Source: Neurospora intermedia (Eukaryota > Ascomycota > Sordariomycetes > Sordariales > Sordariaceae). Taken from it: a stretch of DNA of 64,000 bases. The stretch covers positions 186,001 through 250,000 of the forward strand of contig BTPP01000010.1 of the NCBI GenBank assembly GCA_037102815.1, in the 5' to 3' direction. Shown one piece after another: positions 22,001 through 33,954 of this stretch. Numbering within the stretch: position 1 is the first letter of the stretch; each line of letters opens with the position of its first letter. A program made the position numbers and the translations under genes. Below the pieces are notes generated by a model, which had not been told where the DNA came from, made no database searches, and saw only the letters and a program-made list of their open reading frames with translations.

Positions 22001-25000
22001 CTCCTGCCGTTCTCGATTAGTTCCGATCGTTGGTGGCTTGGCAACCACCAGTCACCAAACCCATGACAACCTGCGGTGACTTTAGTTTCAACTTCAATTG
22101 TCGGTCGATGTCTACTCTGCGTCGGTCAGAGTCAGTTGTTACTTTTGAATCCTCTTACATATAGCGTTTTATGGTAGACCGACATCCCGATATCACCAAA
22201 CCTGCTCCTTTTGGCTATTCGTATTCTATATCACGAAACTCAAGAGATCAGATCAGATCACGAGGCTGGGCTACACCGTGTCTCTTGGAGTTCAACACCG
22301 TACATATTGAGGCATCTGAAATCTCGAGAACGCTTCACAAAGCAACACGGACTGGCATCCGTCTTTTTCAGTCACTGTAGTCATGTACACTGCCTATGCC
22401 TACCTATGTACCTCTTCATATCCTTGCCTTGCATTACACAACGGCTTGTCATTCCCCTGGGCTGTGATCGCACCGGTCATGATGGGATGGGCTCGGGCCC
22501 CTTGAGATTTCCATGCTAACTGAACCTCCACAGTACATAGTGTAGCTCCAATTTCACCACGTGCTGGTATCCCGAGTGCGGGAAAGCCAAATATCCGTAT
22601 CTAAGTGCAGTCTCGCTGCAGATTCACACGTGCACGTTATCTTGGCTTCCAAGCGCTCCCTTCCCACCGGATATCAGAGTGTTACCGTGTCCCTGCAAAA
22701 AAGATAAGTTGATTAACTTAAAGTCACGCACATCTCACCGAGGGCCAGGCAGGTGAGGAGATAAGGTATGGCATGTCTCGGTTTGATCATGCGAGGACCT
22801 CTCTTCCCGTCACACATCCATCCTACCTACATACCTACCTAGACTATGTATGTATCCCTAGGTTGGCCTTCTAGGGCTGCATCGTCCCCATCGTCTTCCC
22901 GAGAGATCCCGGACCAGACTGTCGGGTGGCGACTCAACCTTGCGGGTTGTGTGAGTTTCCGATCGCTGTCGAGAAAGCCTAGGCTAGGCATTGCCATGAG
23001 GACCAGCTTTCTAGGCGGATTCGTCCTATAACTTTCCCCTCGGCCGAGTTGGTGGACGGCGCTGCGTTTGATGCCGTTGGCTCACGCACTGGAAGGACGG
23101 CAACATTTCATAGGCTTACTCGCTTGGTGTACAATATCGATTCATGTTTATCATGGACTGGCTTTTGCATATCCCCCTCTTTTACGAAGGATCTTGACTG
23201 GCCGCATTCCCTCTGGTGAATAAGTCTGTGACATGCAATTGCAACAGTTGACGGTCCGAAATAGCATGAACAGGGGTCTGATTGTGGTGGGACGGCACAT
23301 TTATACCTCTTTACCGGGGGTATAGTGACCTAATCAGACCCATTCTTAGAGCCCCGCGGCGGTCATTCAGTGGCCAAAAGACCTATGGCTCGTTACTTCC
23401 CTTCTTTTACCTACATAACCTACCCCATCGCTTGCAAAAATTATAGGGTACCGGCATTAGTTGCATTGAAAGGGAAGGGTTTTCTACTATATGAATGACG
23501 AGCAGCAAAACCTTATAAATTACTTTATACCTCTACACAAGGACAAACACTTCTCAATTGCGTTCACCAAAGCACATATTACAAGAGCTGGTCGGTGCAA
23601 GTTCCACGCTAAACACAGCAATACCTACTCTATCACCCAATCCCCCAATTTCATTCGCTTCTTGCAGTGATATCGAACACAGAGTTCCTGCCGGTTCGCG
23701 TTTCGGGGATACCTTATCTACTAGGTGGTAGTAAAAATCGGGTGTGTAGGTTCACTAACAAAAGGCATACAAACCTGCACACGCGATTGTTACTGGCACC
23801 TGTCTACCTCCGGATATACCAGGCACACACAAACATAACAGCCGGCTGCATCCCCCTCCCACCAAGTCTGACCTCCTAGTACCTGTGCGGTTCGACGAGC
23901 TGCAGTATCGCTCATTCTTTCACATACACCATACCAAAAAAGGACACAAGACGATGCATCACAAACCTGAAGTCAGCGATGAGGTGCTTGATCATCTCTA
24001 ATTTTCGGTCAATGGAAAGCGGATGTGCAAGATACAGGACTGATGGACAAATGATCGATTTGGAGAAAGCAACCAAAGGGAGAACTGCTATCAAGTCTGG
24101 TACCCGCGGGCTTTTCTCAATTGTGGACATCATCTTCTCATGTTCCTGAACTCCCTTTATGCCGATAGATGTGTCATTGGCATATTGTTGGTCTGTGTCA
24201 TCCACTTCAAAGTAGTGAGTGAACACACTGGCACGTATTACCAACATAAACCATTTCAGCTCGTCTCCTGACAATCGTGGGTGTGATCATTGTCCGACTG
24301 TCCAGGCTACCTCCCTTTCACAGATGAGCTGTGCCGTAGGCGGTTGGAAGTAGTTATCCGTATCATTCAAGTTTGGGAAGCGAGTCTTGTTTTTTTTCAC
24401 CTCCCCTGTATTGTTCATCATGTCCTAGACTTGTTCCACATGGACAATACACTCCAGGAGAGCTGATGCTCCATTGTATGATGTTACGCGATGGTGCATT
24501 TGTTCTTTGTGCTGTAGTTACTACACCGTGTGTCGTGACCGGCAAGTGCGCTACCAGACTCGTGGATTGCGTTACCCGTTTTGAGGATATTCTGACATCA
24601 AATGGGACCGAAGTACAACAAGAGCAAGAGCAAGAGCAAGTAAGCAAGGCACAGGCACAGGTGCTAACTTCCACTTGAGTGATACCTAGGTGAGTCGGGT
24701 GTTCCTCGGTTAGGTTGCATTTGCGCTGACAAAGAATGGACTTGGAGGTTAACCATGCATTATCAACAGTTGACGTTATGAGATGTGTGTGTAACTCTTT
24801 TGTGCAGCTTATACATATGCCGGATATAGCGGCTCAAAGTTGACGACGAAAGGATTACATTGATAATTTATCATTTGTCAATCATAACGGTTAGGCGTGC
24901 ATTTTAAGTAGTGCAGCCGCATGTTCCTGGCGCAGGCTTCGTTTTGCATGCGCTGTGGGATGCGATAAGGTGAGGTACGTGGCATTGGGATGTCAAGTTC

Positions 25001-26795
25001 AGGCTTGTCAGACCGAAGCAGCACAAGTCTAACCAGTTGACGTTAAGTAGTGACACTGGATTTCAACTTCTTATTGGATAAGATGTGGTGCAAGAAGTTG
25101 GTCAAGAATGCCGAGTACGGTAGATAGTATCGATATAACAGACGAAATTGAAGCTTTGTTTGTGAAACAGTTTGCGGCGCGGTAGATGCAGGGTGGTTGA
25201 ATGTTGAAGATAGAGGAAACTGTGAGGTAGTCGACGACGAAAGGACAAGTGGGGACGAGGAAGACGAAAAGGAATTGGCCAGTAAGAGCGCTCGGTTTGG
25301 TGCTTCTTGGCATCCACTTCTCCACCTGCTCGAGAGATCTCGGCAGCTGCCGCACAGAAGAGAGCGCCAAGACAGATGGCAACTTCACGTCCGAAGGAAA
25401 GCGACAGCTGTCAGCCTAGGTATTGTCCTCGGCTCAAAGCAGCTCATGCCAAGCAGCGGATACTAGGCAAGCGCGGCGCAGGCGCTGATGTGAGGTGAGC
25501 GACTGCTGTAGGTTCACCTCCTCCCGCTCACTACATCAGACTGTGACGTTTCTGTTATAACGATCATGATCCTCGATTTAGAGTGCGCCAGATGTCATAC
25601 TCATGGACAGCCTTCGTTGGTGTCTGTTGTGTTAGGTAACAGAGTCACAACTCGTCCTGCTTCGGCGAGCCCAGGTCCATGGCTTCACAATGAATTCAGG
25701 GTGATCCTCCGACGACGTGGTAGCACCCGCAGAAGGTGTTTGCTATAGTGTAACAACGACATCACGTATCAAGGCTGAGAGATCAAGACAAGTACAAAAG
25801 GCGCCATCAAACACCGATCGCGACTTTAATTATTTTGAGGAAACGATACTTCATTTCGCCAGAGAATCGTTGATATCTTGGCAACATGTCAGTCGTGGCT
25901 CTCAAAGTCCTCCCCAAGGACCACCTGACGCTTCCATTCACTCTGAGCCCAGAATTCAGGATCTTGGATATCCCCTTCCGAACTCCGAGGACTTGTGCTG
26001 CCGGCCACTCGGTTGTGTCTCGGCCACGATTCGACTTTTATTCAGACCGCGGGATCAAAGTCGACACCGGAGCACATACCTCTGTTGGTTTCCCGGGATG
26101 ACCTCTTAGGAGGCCCTGTACTTCAAGCGTTACCTCGCCTGTCCGGCTTCAAGTCAGACAGGACCTGCCAGATGAACGTGATGCAGGACTAGAGGGAAGC
26201 TACATGTCTTTGAAAGCAAGTTCCTGGTATACACCGCTGGTGCACGCAGTCACTAGTGCAAAGCACCTCCCATCCTCCAGTGATTCTTTTGAGGAGTGAC
26301 CTGAGTGTGAACTGAGGTGTTCTTTCCATTACGAAAATCTTACCGCGGGTCGAAAAAGGGGGCAAGAACGCCTTAATGCTCTATGGAGCATTTCACACCT
26401 CAGCTTCAAGTGATTTTCTGATATTTAGGGAAATAACTTCCCATAATGGCATCAAACTTTGCTGGCTTGGGTGAGCCCTTCCCAGAAATCCTCATATAAC
26501 AGCAATCCCAATCCCTTTTCCCATGAATTGTCCCCTTTTTCTTCTCTCCTCTCTTTATCCGAGCTGCATCTGAATTAATCTTCTTCATCAAGTCCGCAAT
26601 CCCCAAAGCCTTCATTGGTGACGGCCTGCAACACCTCACAGAACTTGCAGTCAGCCATCCTCGGGTTTACCTCCTGTATTTGGCTCGCGGCCTTTTAGCC
26701 AACTCCTACGCTCCTTACTCGGCTCTTGGCCTGCAAAACGACGTTCTTTTATCTATTCTATCATTGTTCAAAACTTGTTCCATTGTATCTTCGAG
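19068..26795. other. 7.7-kb gene-free spacer
   Basis: Between the divergently transcribed OPT transporter and aspartic protease genes. The many short open frames lack splice-supported extensions, domains and the codon bias of neighbouring genes. Visible structure: (CATA)n at 19637-19652, AGATC repeats at 22244-22262, TACCTAC-type repeats near 22820-22850, (GAGCAA)n at 24624-24645 and an ACCTAGGT palindrome at 24684. One short frame (25886-26101, 71 aa, good ATG context) is possible but unsupported. No transposon or RNA gene was recognised. Confidence 0.55.
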
Positions 26796-28094
26796 ATGCT
26801 GCTATTTCCCACGATCCTTACCGCCGCTCTTGCGGCCACCGGCATGGCGGCTGCTATCCCTAGCCGTGACGATACCACGGCCAACAAAGGCACCGCTTCA
26901 CTGCTGCAAGTCCGCAATCCGAGCTTCGAGTTCAGGCATGGCCCCCTTGCGTTGGCCAAGGCATACCAGAAGTTTGGCGCCCCGATGCCGGAGGATCTCA
27001 GAGCCGCCATCGCTAGGTTCCGCCAAAACCAGAAGCGAACGACTGGCACCATTGCAACGGATCCTGAGAAGCACGACGTCGAGTACCTAACGCCCATTTC
27101 CGTTGGTACCCCATCGCAGGATCTCATGGTTGATTTCGACACAGGGTCTAGCGACCTCTGGGTCTTCAGCACGGAGATGTCCACGAGTGACATTAAAGGC
27201 CAAACTGTGTATGATCCGAACAACAGCTCCACATCCGAGAAGGTCCAGGGATCGACTTGGAAGATCACTTACGGTGACGGCAGCTCGTCGAGCGGCGACG
27301 TCTACCTCGACACGGTCACGATTGGCAACTTGACTGTCCCTAACCAAGCCGTGGAGGCGGCCAAGAAGGTTTCATCCGAGTTCACCGACGACTCACACAA
27401 TGATGGCTTGTTGGGTTTGGGCTTCAGTGCTATCAACGCAGTTGAGCCTACCCCACAGAACACATTCTTCGACAACATTAAGGGCAGCCTTGACGCTCCT
27501 TTGTTTACCGTCGATCTGAAACATGGGACCCGTAAGCTTGCCTCCCCTGCTCAAGAGCAATTCATGAGAAGAAACTAACACTTTTAACATATAGCGGGCA
27601 GCTTCAATTTCGGCTACATTGATCCCGCAGCATATATCGGCAACATCTCTTGGACGCCGGTTGACAGTAGCCAGGGCTATTGGGCTTTCACCTCCCCAGG
27701 ATATGCGGTTGGCACTGGAGCGTTCCGTAATCACTCAATGAGTGGTATTGCGGACACCGGGACTACGCTTTTTCTTCTGCCTAAGTCCGTCGTCAGTGCG
27801 TACTATAAGGAGATCCAGGGCGCCCAGTATGACAGTGATCAGGGCGGTTATATTTTCCCTTGCAGTCCTACTCCACCTGACTTTGTCTTTGGCGTCAACA
27901 ACGGCATTGTTACTATTCCAGGAGACATGGTCTCGTATGCACCAGCTGATAGTGCCAACCAGAACTGTTTTGGTGGCATTCAAGAGGATACAGGTATCGG
28001 GTTTTCGATTTTCGGCGATGTCGCGCTGAAGACCAGCTTTGTCGTGTTCGATGCTGGCGGCTTGCAGCTTGGTTGGGCAGCAAAGAACCTATGA
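26796..28094 (+). CDS. Secreted pepsin-type aspartic protease (family A1)
   Basis: Two exons (26796-27531 and 27595-28094) give 411 aa. The first ATG in frame is at 26796: MLLFPTILTAALAATGMAAA is a signal peptide. A propeptide of about 65 residues ends near a basic KR pair (residues 80-81). The mature domain starts around VEYLTPISVGTPSQ. Both catalytic motifs are intact: VDFDTGSSDLW (D115) and IADTGTTLF (D299). The flap is TYGDGSSSSG, and a C-terminal Cys pair (PCSPTPP, QNCFGG) should form the usual disulfide. It resembles endothiapepsin/penicillopepsin-like acid proteases, which digest extracellular protein at low pH; the length is normal. It stands next to another secreted hydrolase on the same strand. 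Confidence 0.93.
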
Positions 28095-29038
28095 TTCGGG
28101 TGGGTGGGTATGGCTGGACCATCCAGGAAGGTTCATTTCCTCTTTGTTGATCGAAACCTAGAGTTCCCCTTTTTGCTCGAGCATACCTAATTGTAATTTT
28201 AGTTGAGTGGTTTTCGTATTAGAGGTACTTCCAGGAGAAAATCCAGAACAACTGTTTGGAACAACTGCGAGATTCTATTAAGGGCAGTCGTGCAAGCTTC
28301 CGCCTGGGCACAACGAAGAGAGACATGTTGAACCATGACATTGATTCCAACCTACAGTGATGAGTAACACAGTATTTACATGGCAGTATAATTCCCGGCC
28401 ACTATGCCGATTGCGACATGCAATTTAACCGAATGCTACGAAGCTACCTATGTAAGGAATCAGCCTGGAACTTGTAAATTCAATCTCCAACATTCAGCCG
28501 TACATTTTGCAAGTTTAAATGAGCTTTTCAACATTATGATGGTTTAGGTGTTTGAACATGAACATACCTTGGTAGAGTCAAATGATCAGTTGGCGGACTC
28601 TCTGTCTTCTGGTCTGTTATAGACCGCGTCAACAATAGGTGACTTATAATCTCAGACCATCTCGGATTCTGTATGTCCTATTAGAGGACCGGGCTCCGTT
28701 TGAGAGTCAACGCGATGCAGGTAACATGCGATGATACGGGTAACGGGTCGACCCCAAGTATGGAACGGCCCAGGGTCCGGCTGGGACTCTTAGTTATCAA
28801 TCCCAAATTACTTGAGAGCTAGGCATATGTGGACAAAACTGTGTTTCCGGATACCACACTCAATAGTAGAGGTATGCAGAGGAGGGAGATAGACAGCGAA
28901 AAATAGATAGAAAGTCCCAACCTCAGAAACATACGAAGATGGGAGACGTTCTTTCTGCTTTATAAAGATACCCCAACCATCCTCCTCCGGTTTGTTACGC
29001 TCTCTCACAGCACTGTGGTTCACGGCTCGTGGCTCAAT
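28095..29038. other. Spacer and promoter of the beta-lactamase-like gene
   Basis: No gene recognised. A TATAAAG match at 28961-28967, 72 bases before the next ATG, is a likely TATA box. Confidence 0.5.
28961..28967 (+). promoter_or_regulatory. Likely TATA box of the serine hydrolase gene
   Basis: TATAAAG located 72 bases before the ATG at 29039. Consensus match and position only. Confidence 0.4.
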
Positions 29039-30985
29039 ATGTTTGGAATTACAGCCCTTCTGCTGTTTCTTTTAGCAACAACATGCGCAACAGCAGCGCC
29101 CAACTGTCCGCCACTTGGCCCGGTCTTCGAAAAGCCGCGAAACTTCAAGTCCTGCGCCGCCATCCGCGCCGCCCTCGCGAACCTGACCGAGACTTTCCAA
29201 GCCCGTGACGAAGACAATTCAGCCGCCGTCCGCGCCCACATTACGAGCTACAGCCTCGAGGTGTTCAGTATCAGCGATACCGACCCCGTCATCTTCAGCT
29301 GGCATCACACCGCGCCGGCGCACGCTTCCAGCAATATCACTAATGGCGGGGTGAAGAAGACCGACGCGGACACGGTCTATCGCCTGGGTAGCTTGACCAA
29401 GATCTTTACGGTTTATACGTGGCTGGTGCAGGACGGGGATGGCAAGTGGAATGAGCCGATTACCAAGTACGTGCCGGAGCTGGCGAAGGCGGCGGATAAG
29501 GCAAAGGATGATCCGGTGGGGAATGTGGCGTGGGGGGAGGTGACGGTGGGGAGTTTGGCTGGACAGCTTTCGGGGGCTGTGAGGGATTGTAAGTGCAGTG
29601 GTTCTCTAAACAGGAGCAGATGTTTTGAGGATGTCAAGGACTAACAGTAAGGATGGGGTGGGGGGCGCAAAAGATGGCCTTATGGGCGAACTTACGCAGA
29701 CGGTAGATCAGAATACCGCGGTCCAGCTTGGGTTTCCGGCTCTGAATAGTTCGGATCCCACTCTGCCCAAGTGCGGCGTTTGGCCCCATTGCAACAGGAC
29801 TGGTAATGAAGTCCTTGGTTCGTTTTGACCGAGAAACGAGGACCTGACCACTTGGCAGAATTCTTCTCCGGCCTTCTCCAAGTATACCCTTCCTACGCCC
29901 CCTTTACCACCCCAGCCTACACCAACACGGGCTTTCAAATCCTTGCCTACGCGCTCGAGTCCATCAAGGGCAAACCCTTCCGAACGCTCATGGAAGAATC
30001 CATCCTCCGCCCGCTCAACCTCTCCAGGACCTTCTACCAGAAGGCAGCTTCGAACCTCGGCATCATCCCCGGCCCTGGCACCTCCTCTGACGCCCAATGG
30101 GACTACCAACTGGGCGACGAGAACCCGGCGGGCAACATGTACTCCTCCGTGCGGGACATCTCCGCCCTCGGACGCTCCATCATGCGATCCACGCTTCTAG
30201 GTCCTGTGCTCACGAACCGCTGGCTCAAACCCGCTGCTTTAACCTCCGAACCCAACGCCGGCGTCGGCTATCCCTGGGGCATCCGGCGCATCGTCTTGTC
30301 AAGTGTGACCAACGGCAAGCGCGTCGTGGACGCGTACAACAAGGCCGGCCGCATCGGGTACTACAACTCGCTGTTAAACCTGCTCCCCGACTACGGCGTT
30401 GGCTTTTCCGTTTTGCTGGCTAGCCCGAACCTGCCCGCCAACGCCAACTTCAACCTCGCCGATGTTTTGGGGGAGCAGCTTTTGCCGGCGCTGGAGGAGG
30501 CGGCGAGGGAGCAGGCGCAGGATACCTATGGCGGGAGCTACGCAAACGGCGTCGGGAATTCGTCACTGAAAATCACCACGCAGCCGGACCGTCCGGGACT
30601 GGGCATCGAAAACTGGGTGTCTAACGGGACGGACATGCAATACGTGGCGACCGTGTTGGCGGCGGGGTACGCGCCTGTGAATCCGTCAATCCGTTTATAC
30701 CCGACGGGCTTGGAGACGGTGATTCCGGGCGAGATGGATCGCAAGAATGGACGCGCAGCAACAAAGGGGAAGAGGGTGGCGTATAAGGCCGTCTTTGAGG
30801 ATTTAAATGTGCCAAGCAGGACGCCGCCGAGTATGTTCTCGACAGACTGTGGAAGCTGGGTCAGCTTGACCGGGGTAACGTATGGGAGTATGCCGCTCGA
30901 TCAGTTCTTTTTCGAGGTGGATGGGAGTGGGAAGGTGGTAAGTATTGAGAATGCGGCGTTGAGAATGGTGATGAGGAAGGGGTGA
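29039..30985 (+). CDS. Secreted beta-lactamase-fold serine hydrolase
   Basis: Three exons: 29039-29588, 29674-29802 and 29859-30985, giving 601 aa with both introns in phase 1. MFGITALLLFLLATTCATAA is a signal peptide. The penicillin-binding-protein/class C beta-lactamase fold is shown by S-x-x-K as GSLTK (S118, K121) and Y-x-N as YTN (247-249) in TPAYTNTGFQILAYALE. A second fungal-type C-terminal beta domain begins near TYGGSY and ends in an ENAALRMV-type strand. Relatives include esterases, D-peptidases and LACTB-like hydrolases. Filamentous fungi keep many secreted copies of unclear substrate; some hydrolyse lactams or esters from microbes or plants. The choice of AAAAG as acceptor for intron 1 restores RDYGLMGELTQ and is the only frame-compatible option I found. 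Confidence 0.85.
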
Positions 30986-31471
30986 GGTGAGGAAAGTGGT
31001 GGTGAGGGGGAGAACATGTAAAAGGAGTTTGTGGATTCGAAGTGCGGGGCTGGTGGCCGGGCTGAGCTGGTTTCAGTTGGAAGACGATCGGACAGAGTTG
31101 GAAAGAATTATTTGGATGATGAACGCCAGGAGATGGACGGGGATGCTTTGCTCCAGGAAATTTATTGGAGATAGAATGCGCAAGAGGTAGAAGGATGCTA
31201 ACGACGAGAGACCGATGCACTCGATTTGGACTGTGCGATAATGGTTCTAGAAATTACAACCACGTCATAGGAGATGCATGTATTTCGTGCCGACGACAAA
31301 TGGAGTTGAGAAATCCAAGTCGAGCTCGTTGCGCGAAGCATAATAGCGGTATTGTGTTGTGTTGTGTTGTGTTGTGTTGTGTTGTGTTGTGTTGTGTTGA
31401 GGGATTACGTCACTGTGATTTGTGGTACATGATGGCCAGATCTAACATCAGACATCAACAAATCTTGAAAA
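30986..31471. other. Spacer before the tRNA pair
   Basis: No protein gene recognised. Contains the (GTTGT)n array listed separately, about 70 bases before tRNA-Gln. Confidence 0.55.
31352..31399 (+). repeat. Pentanucleotide microsatellite (TTGTG)n
   Basis: About 9.6 uninterrupted copies of a 5-bp unit (TTGTG in phase from 31352). Confidence 0.9.
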
Positions 31472-31563
31472 GGTTGTGTAGTGTAGTGGTTATCACTCTG
31501 GATTTTGAAACTTCAAAACTTTCAATTCTTCCAGTAACCCCGGTTCGAACCCGGGCACGACCT
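31472..31563 (+). tRNA. tRNA-Gln (anticodon TTG) with a ~20-nt intron
   Basis: Acceptor stem GGTTGTG/CACGACC with discriminator T. The D arm GTGTAGTGGTTATCAC, anticodon stem CTGGA/TCCAG and T arm CCCGG-TTCGAAC-CCGGG are all intact. The anticodon loop reads TTTTGA before an intron of about 20 nt placed after position 37, giving anticodon TTG. A T6 terminator follows at once. Confidence 0.9.
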
Positions 31564-31566
31564 CTA

Positions 31567-31572
31567 TTTTTT
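31567..31572 (+). terminator. Pol III terminator of tRNA-Gln
   Basis: Run of six T, four bases after the mature 3' end. Confidence 0.8.
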
Positions 31573-31844
31573 CCAATCTTTTCCTCTTTTTGTCCTAACC
31601 ACGCATCTTGCCAGCGTCGGCGACCGGCATTTCCTTTGGTTTCCGATGACTTCGATGCCGTACATGCCAAGCCATGGGGTACCCGTATGATGACATGGCG
31701 TGAACCCCACTTAGCTCCTTTTTGCGCTGGAGCTTCAGCTACCGTATCGATCTCCAAGCTGCGGACATTGAGGTGTAGAGAAGGGGTGCTCTTAAATGCT
31801 TCTGTCAAGACTTCATTCCACCAAATCGGACCTTATCCGTTCAA

Positions 31845-31936
31845 TCGGGTATGGTGTAGCGGTAACATCGTTGACTCTCACTTCTCAGGAGTGACTGCTC
31901 TCTCAACAGCCCCGGGTTCGACTCCCGGTATCCGAG
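31845..31936 (+). tRNA. tRNA-Glu (anticodon CTC) with a ~21-nt intron
   Basis: Acceptor stem TCGGGTA/TATCCGA (one G-T pair), discriminator G. The D arm GGTGTAGCGGTAACAT, anticodon stem GTTGA/TCAAC and T arm CCGGG-TTCGACT-CCCGG are complete. The loop CTCTCA gives anticodon CTC, followed by an intron of about 21 nt after position 37. Starting with T and pairing to A72 is normal for eukaryotic tRNA-Glu. Confidence 0.88.
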
Positions 31937-31948
31937 TCTCAAACAAAC

Positions 31949-31956
31949 TTTTTTTT
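31949..31956 (+). terminator. Pol III terminator of tRNA-Glu
   Basis: Run of eight T, twelve bases after the mature 3' end. Confidence 0.8.
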
Positions 31957-32322
31957 CAACCTTTTTCTTTTGGGCAACCGGTTCAACATCATCCCTCTTC
32001 TTGTTCAGAGTCAAATGAGGAGACTGAATGGCTGGTTCGTCGTCTCATTATTCATTATCATCAAAATCAAACCAAACCTATCCATCAACTTTTCCCTTTC
32101 TCCTCTTCCCCTTCATTTTTTTTTCTCCTACATCTCTTACACAAACACCCCAAAATCATTGACTTCCCTCCCCCGTAACCGAGCATGAATGCTTATCTGT
32201 CCTTGATCACCTGCATCAATCGTCCGTACCACCCACATCGTTCGTCTTTTGACTTTTCGCCATGAACCAAAATCTATACCACAATGTTTGTCAGTAACTC
32301 TTGAGAATCATCAAGATCCAAA

Positions 32323-33954
32323 TCAGCGACGATTCAAAGACGTACCCTCAATCGTACTCCTCAAAGGAAACGGATCAGTCGTTGACCTCGGTATTCCCGT
32401 CGTCGGTGGTGGTTCTGCTCTCTCCCTCTTATTATGTTCGTTCGCAGTAGCCAGGTAATAACTCTCGGGCTCATCCGTCATTTCCATGTACGAGGCTGGG
32501 TTCTCCGACCAAAACGAAATGCGCGCTGCTGCTGTTTGAGATTGGCTCTGGAATTGGGTGTGAGGTGCGGTAAGATGCTGATGATATGGGGGCATCACGG
32601 GAATGAGCGTCGGCTCAACGGTGGGCGGAGGCGGAGTGGGTGGTGGATCTTCCCAGTAGGGTGGGTTTCGGTCTAGGTTATTGTCGTTGTCGGTTGGTGA
32701 AGAAGAGTGTCGTTTTTCCCTTTCACAGCTGGAGGACTTGCTTGCAGGGCTCGCTGACGATGTTGGTGATTGTGATTCTTGCCCTGTTGCGGCCTTCTCG
32801 GTGATGCTATCAGCCCAGATGCGCGATTCCATCCCGTTCCACCTGCTGATCGCCGTGCTGATAATGAGCTTCTCTAGATCCGTTTTTCCCTCGAGTTTGA
32901 TTCCCAATTTGCTGGATCCTAAGAAAACAAGATCTCGGGCGAGCGTGCGGACCAGTTGGTTCTTGGTGGACAGCCATAGTGTTGGACTCTGCTGGCACTC
33001 GAGGCTGAGGAGATTTGATGGAGCAGTCGACGACGACGAGGAGGAGGAATCGTAGGAAGTGGTGAGATGCAATGGCGAATGTCCCATGTCCAGAACAGCC
33101 CCGAGCACCAAATGGAAGAGGACCTGGCAAGATTCTGGGGAACAATTAGAGAGATATTGGGGGGTGAGGATGCCATCGAGCCTCCTGATCAGATGAGATC
33201 GGGACTCGTGGCGCGCGCAATGCTCGTGCTTTTGGCGTGGCTTGCTCTTGTTGCTGTTCCTCCGTCCGTGGTGTGCTAGAGAGACTGCCAGTACGAAGCG
33301 GCGGAACTCGGGGATGAGGTCGTTGCCTCTGGATTCGTCTGGGAACCGGATAGACAGAAGACTGAAGCAGCAGAGGCCAATGATGTGGCCGCTGGGTAGG
33401 TTGAAGTTGGGGTCTTTGAGCCATGAGACTAGGGCCCGGTTAAAGGTGGCCTGATCAGACTGGAGGGAGAAGTTGGCGGAAGCTGCTATCCGAGAGAGCA
33501 GGCCGCTCGTCCTCGTTATGAATGCGTCGAGTTGCATGTTACTGAGTTCGGAAGGATGGTTGATGTTGATGATATTATCCTCGACACGCAGGATGGATGG
33601 AAGACTGGGCGAAAGAGGAGTTTCGTTGTTGGGACACTTGGCTTATATGAGCTCATGGTCAAAGATCAGGTGGGGCGAGAGATGGGTAAGGGAAGTAGAA
33701 GAGGGAAGAAAGACTAGTCTGGGCTCGGTAGGTATGTATAAGCCATACCTGGATGGTGTGAAGCACTTGACACTTGGGGAAAGCGCTTTGACGTCGAAGA
33801 ACCTCTTGGTCCTCCCGTGATTCTTGCGGCGTAGAGCTACGTCTTGACCACTCGTGACATACAGGTTGATCAGTTGCCCGGAAGCAGTGAATAGATCGAA
33901 CTGGGAAAGAAAGATCTGGTTTGCAGCGCCTTGGTCGTTCATGACGTCCGGCAT
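32323..33954 (-). CDS. Conserved-looking fungal protein of unknown function
   Basis: I do not recognise a family. Two exons (33749-33954 and 32323-33604) give 495 aa. The join (TCC AG with T CTT) keeps the frame, and the intron has a GTATGG donor and CCCAG acceptor. The first 200 residues look folded: FLSQFDLFTASGQLINLYV, then MQLDAFITRTSGLLSRIAAS and a hydrophobic helix HIIGLCCFSLLSIRF. The last third is Ser/Pro-rich and probably disordered (PPPTPPPPTVEP). A strong GTACGT donor lies just before the stop codon (32345). Spliced to the acceptor ending at 32274, it would replace the last residues with a basic tail ending at 32137. Which end is used is undecided. The start at 33954 is the first ATG of the open frame. 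Confidence 0.6.

Noticed and set aside
25886-26101. 71-codon + strand frame with good ATG context (MSVVALKVLPKD)
   Set aside because: Could be a small gene, but nothing beyond start context supports it.
31165-32178. 337-codon open frame on the + strand
   Set aside because: It runs through both tRNA genes and a pentanucleotide repeat that encodes a repeated CVVLC peptide; clearly chance.
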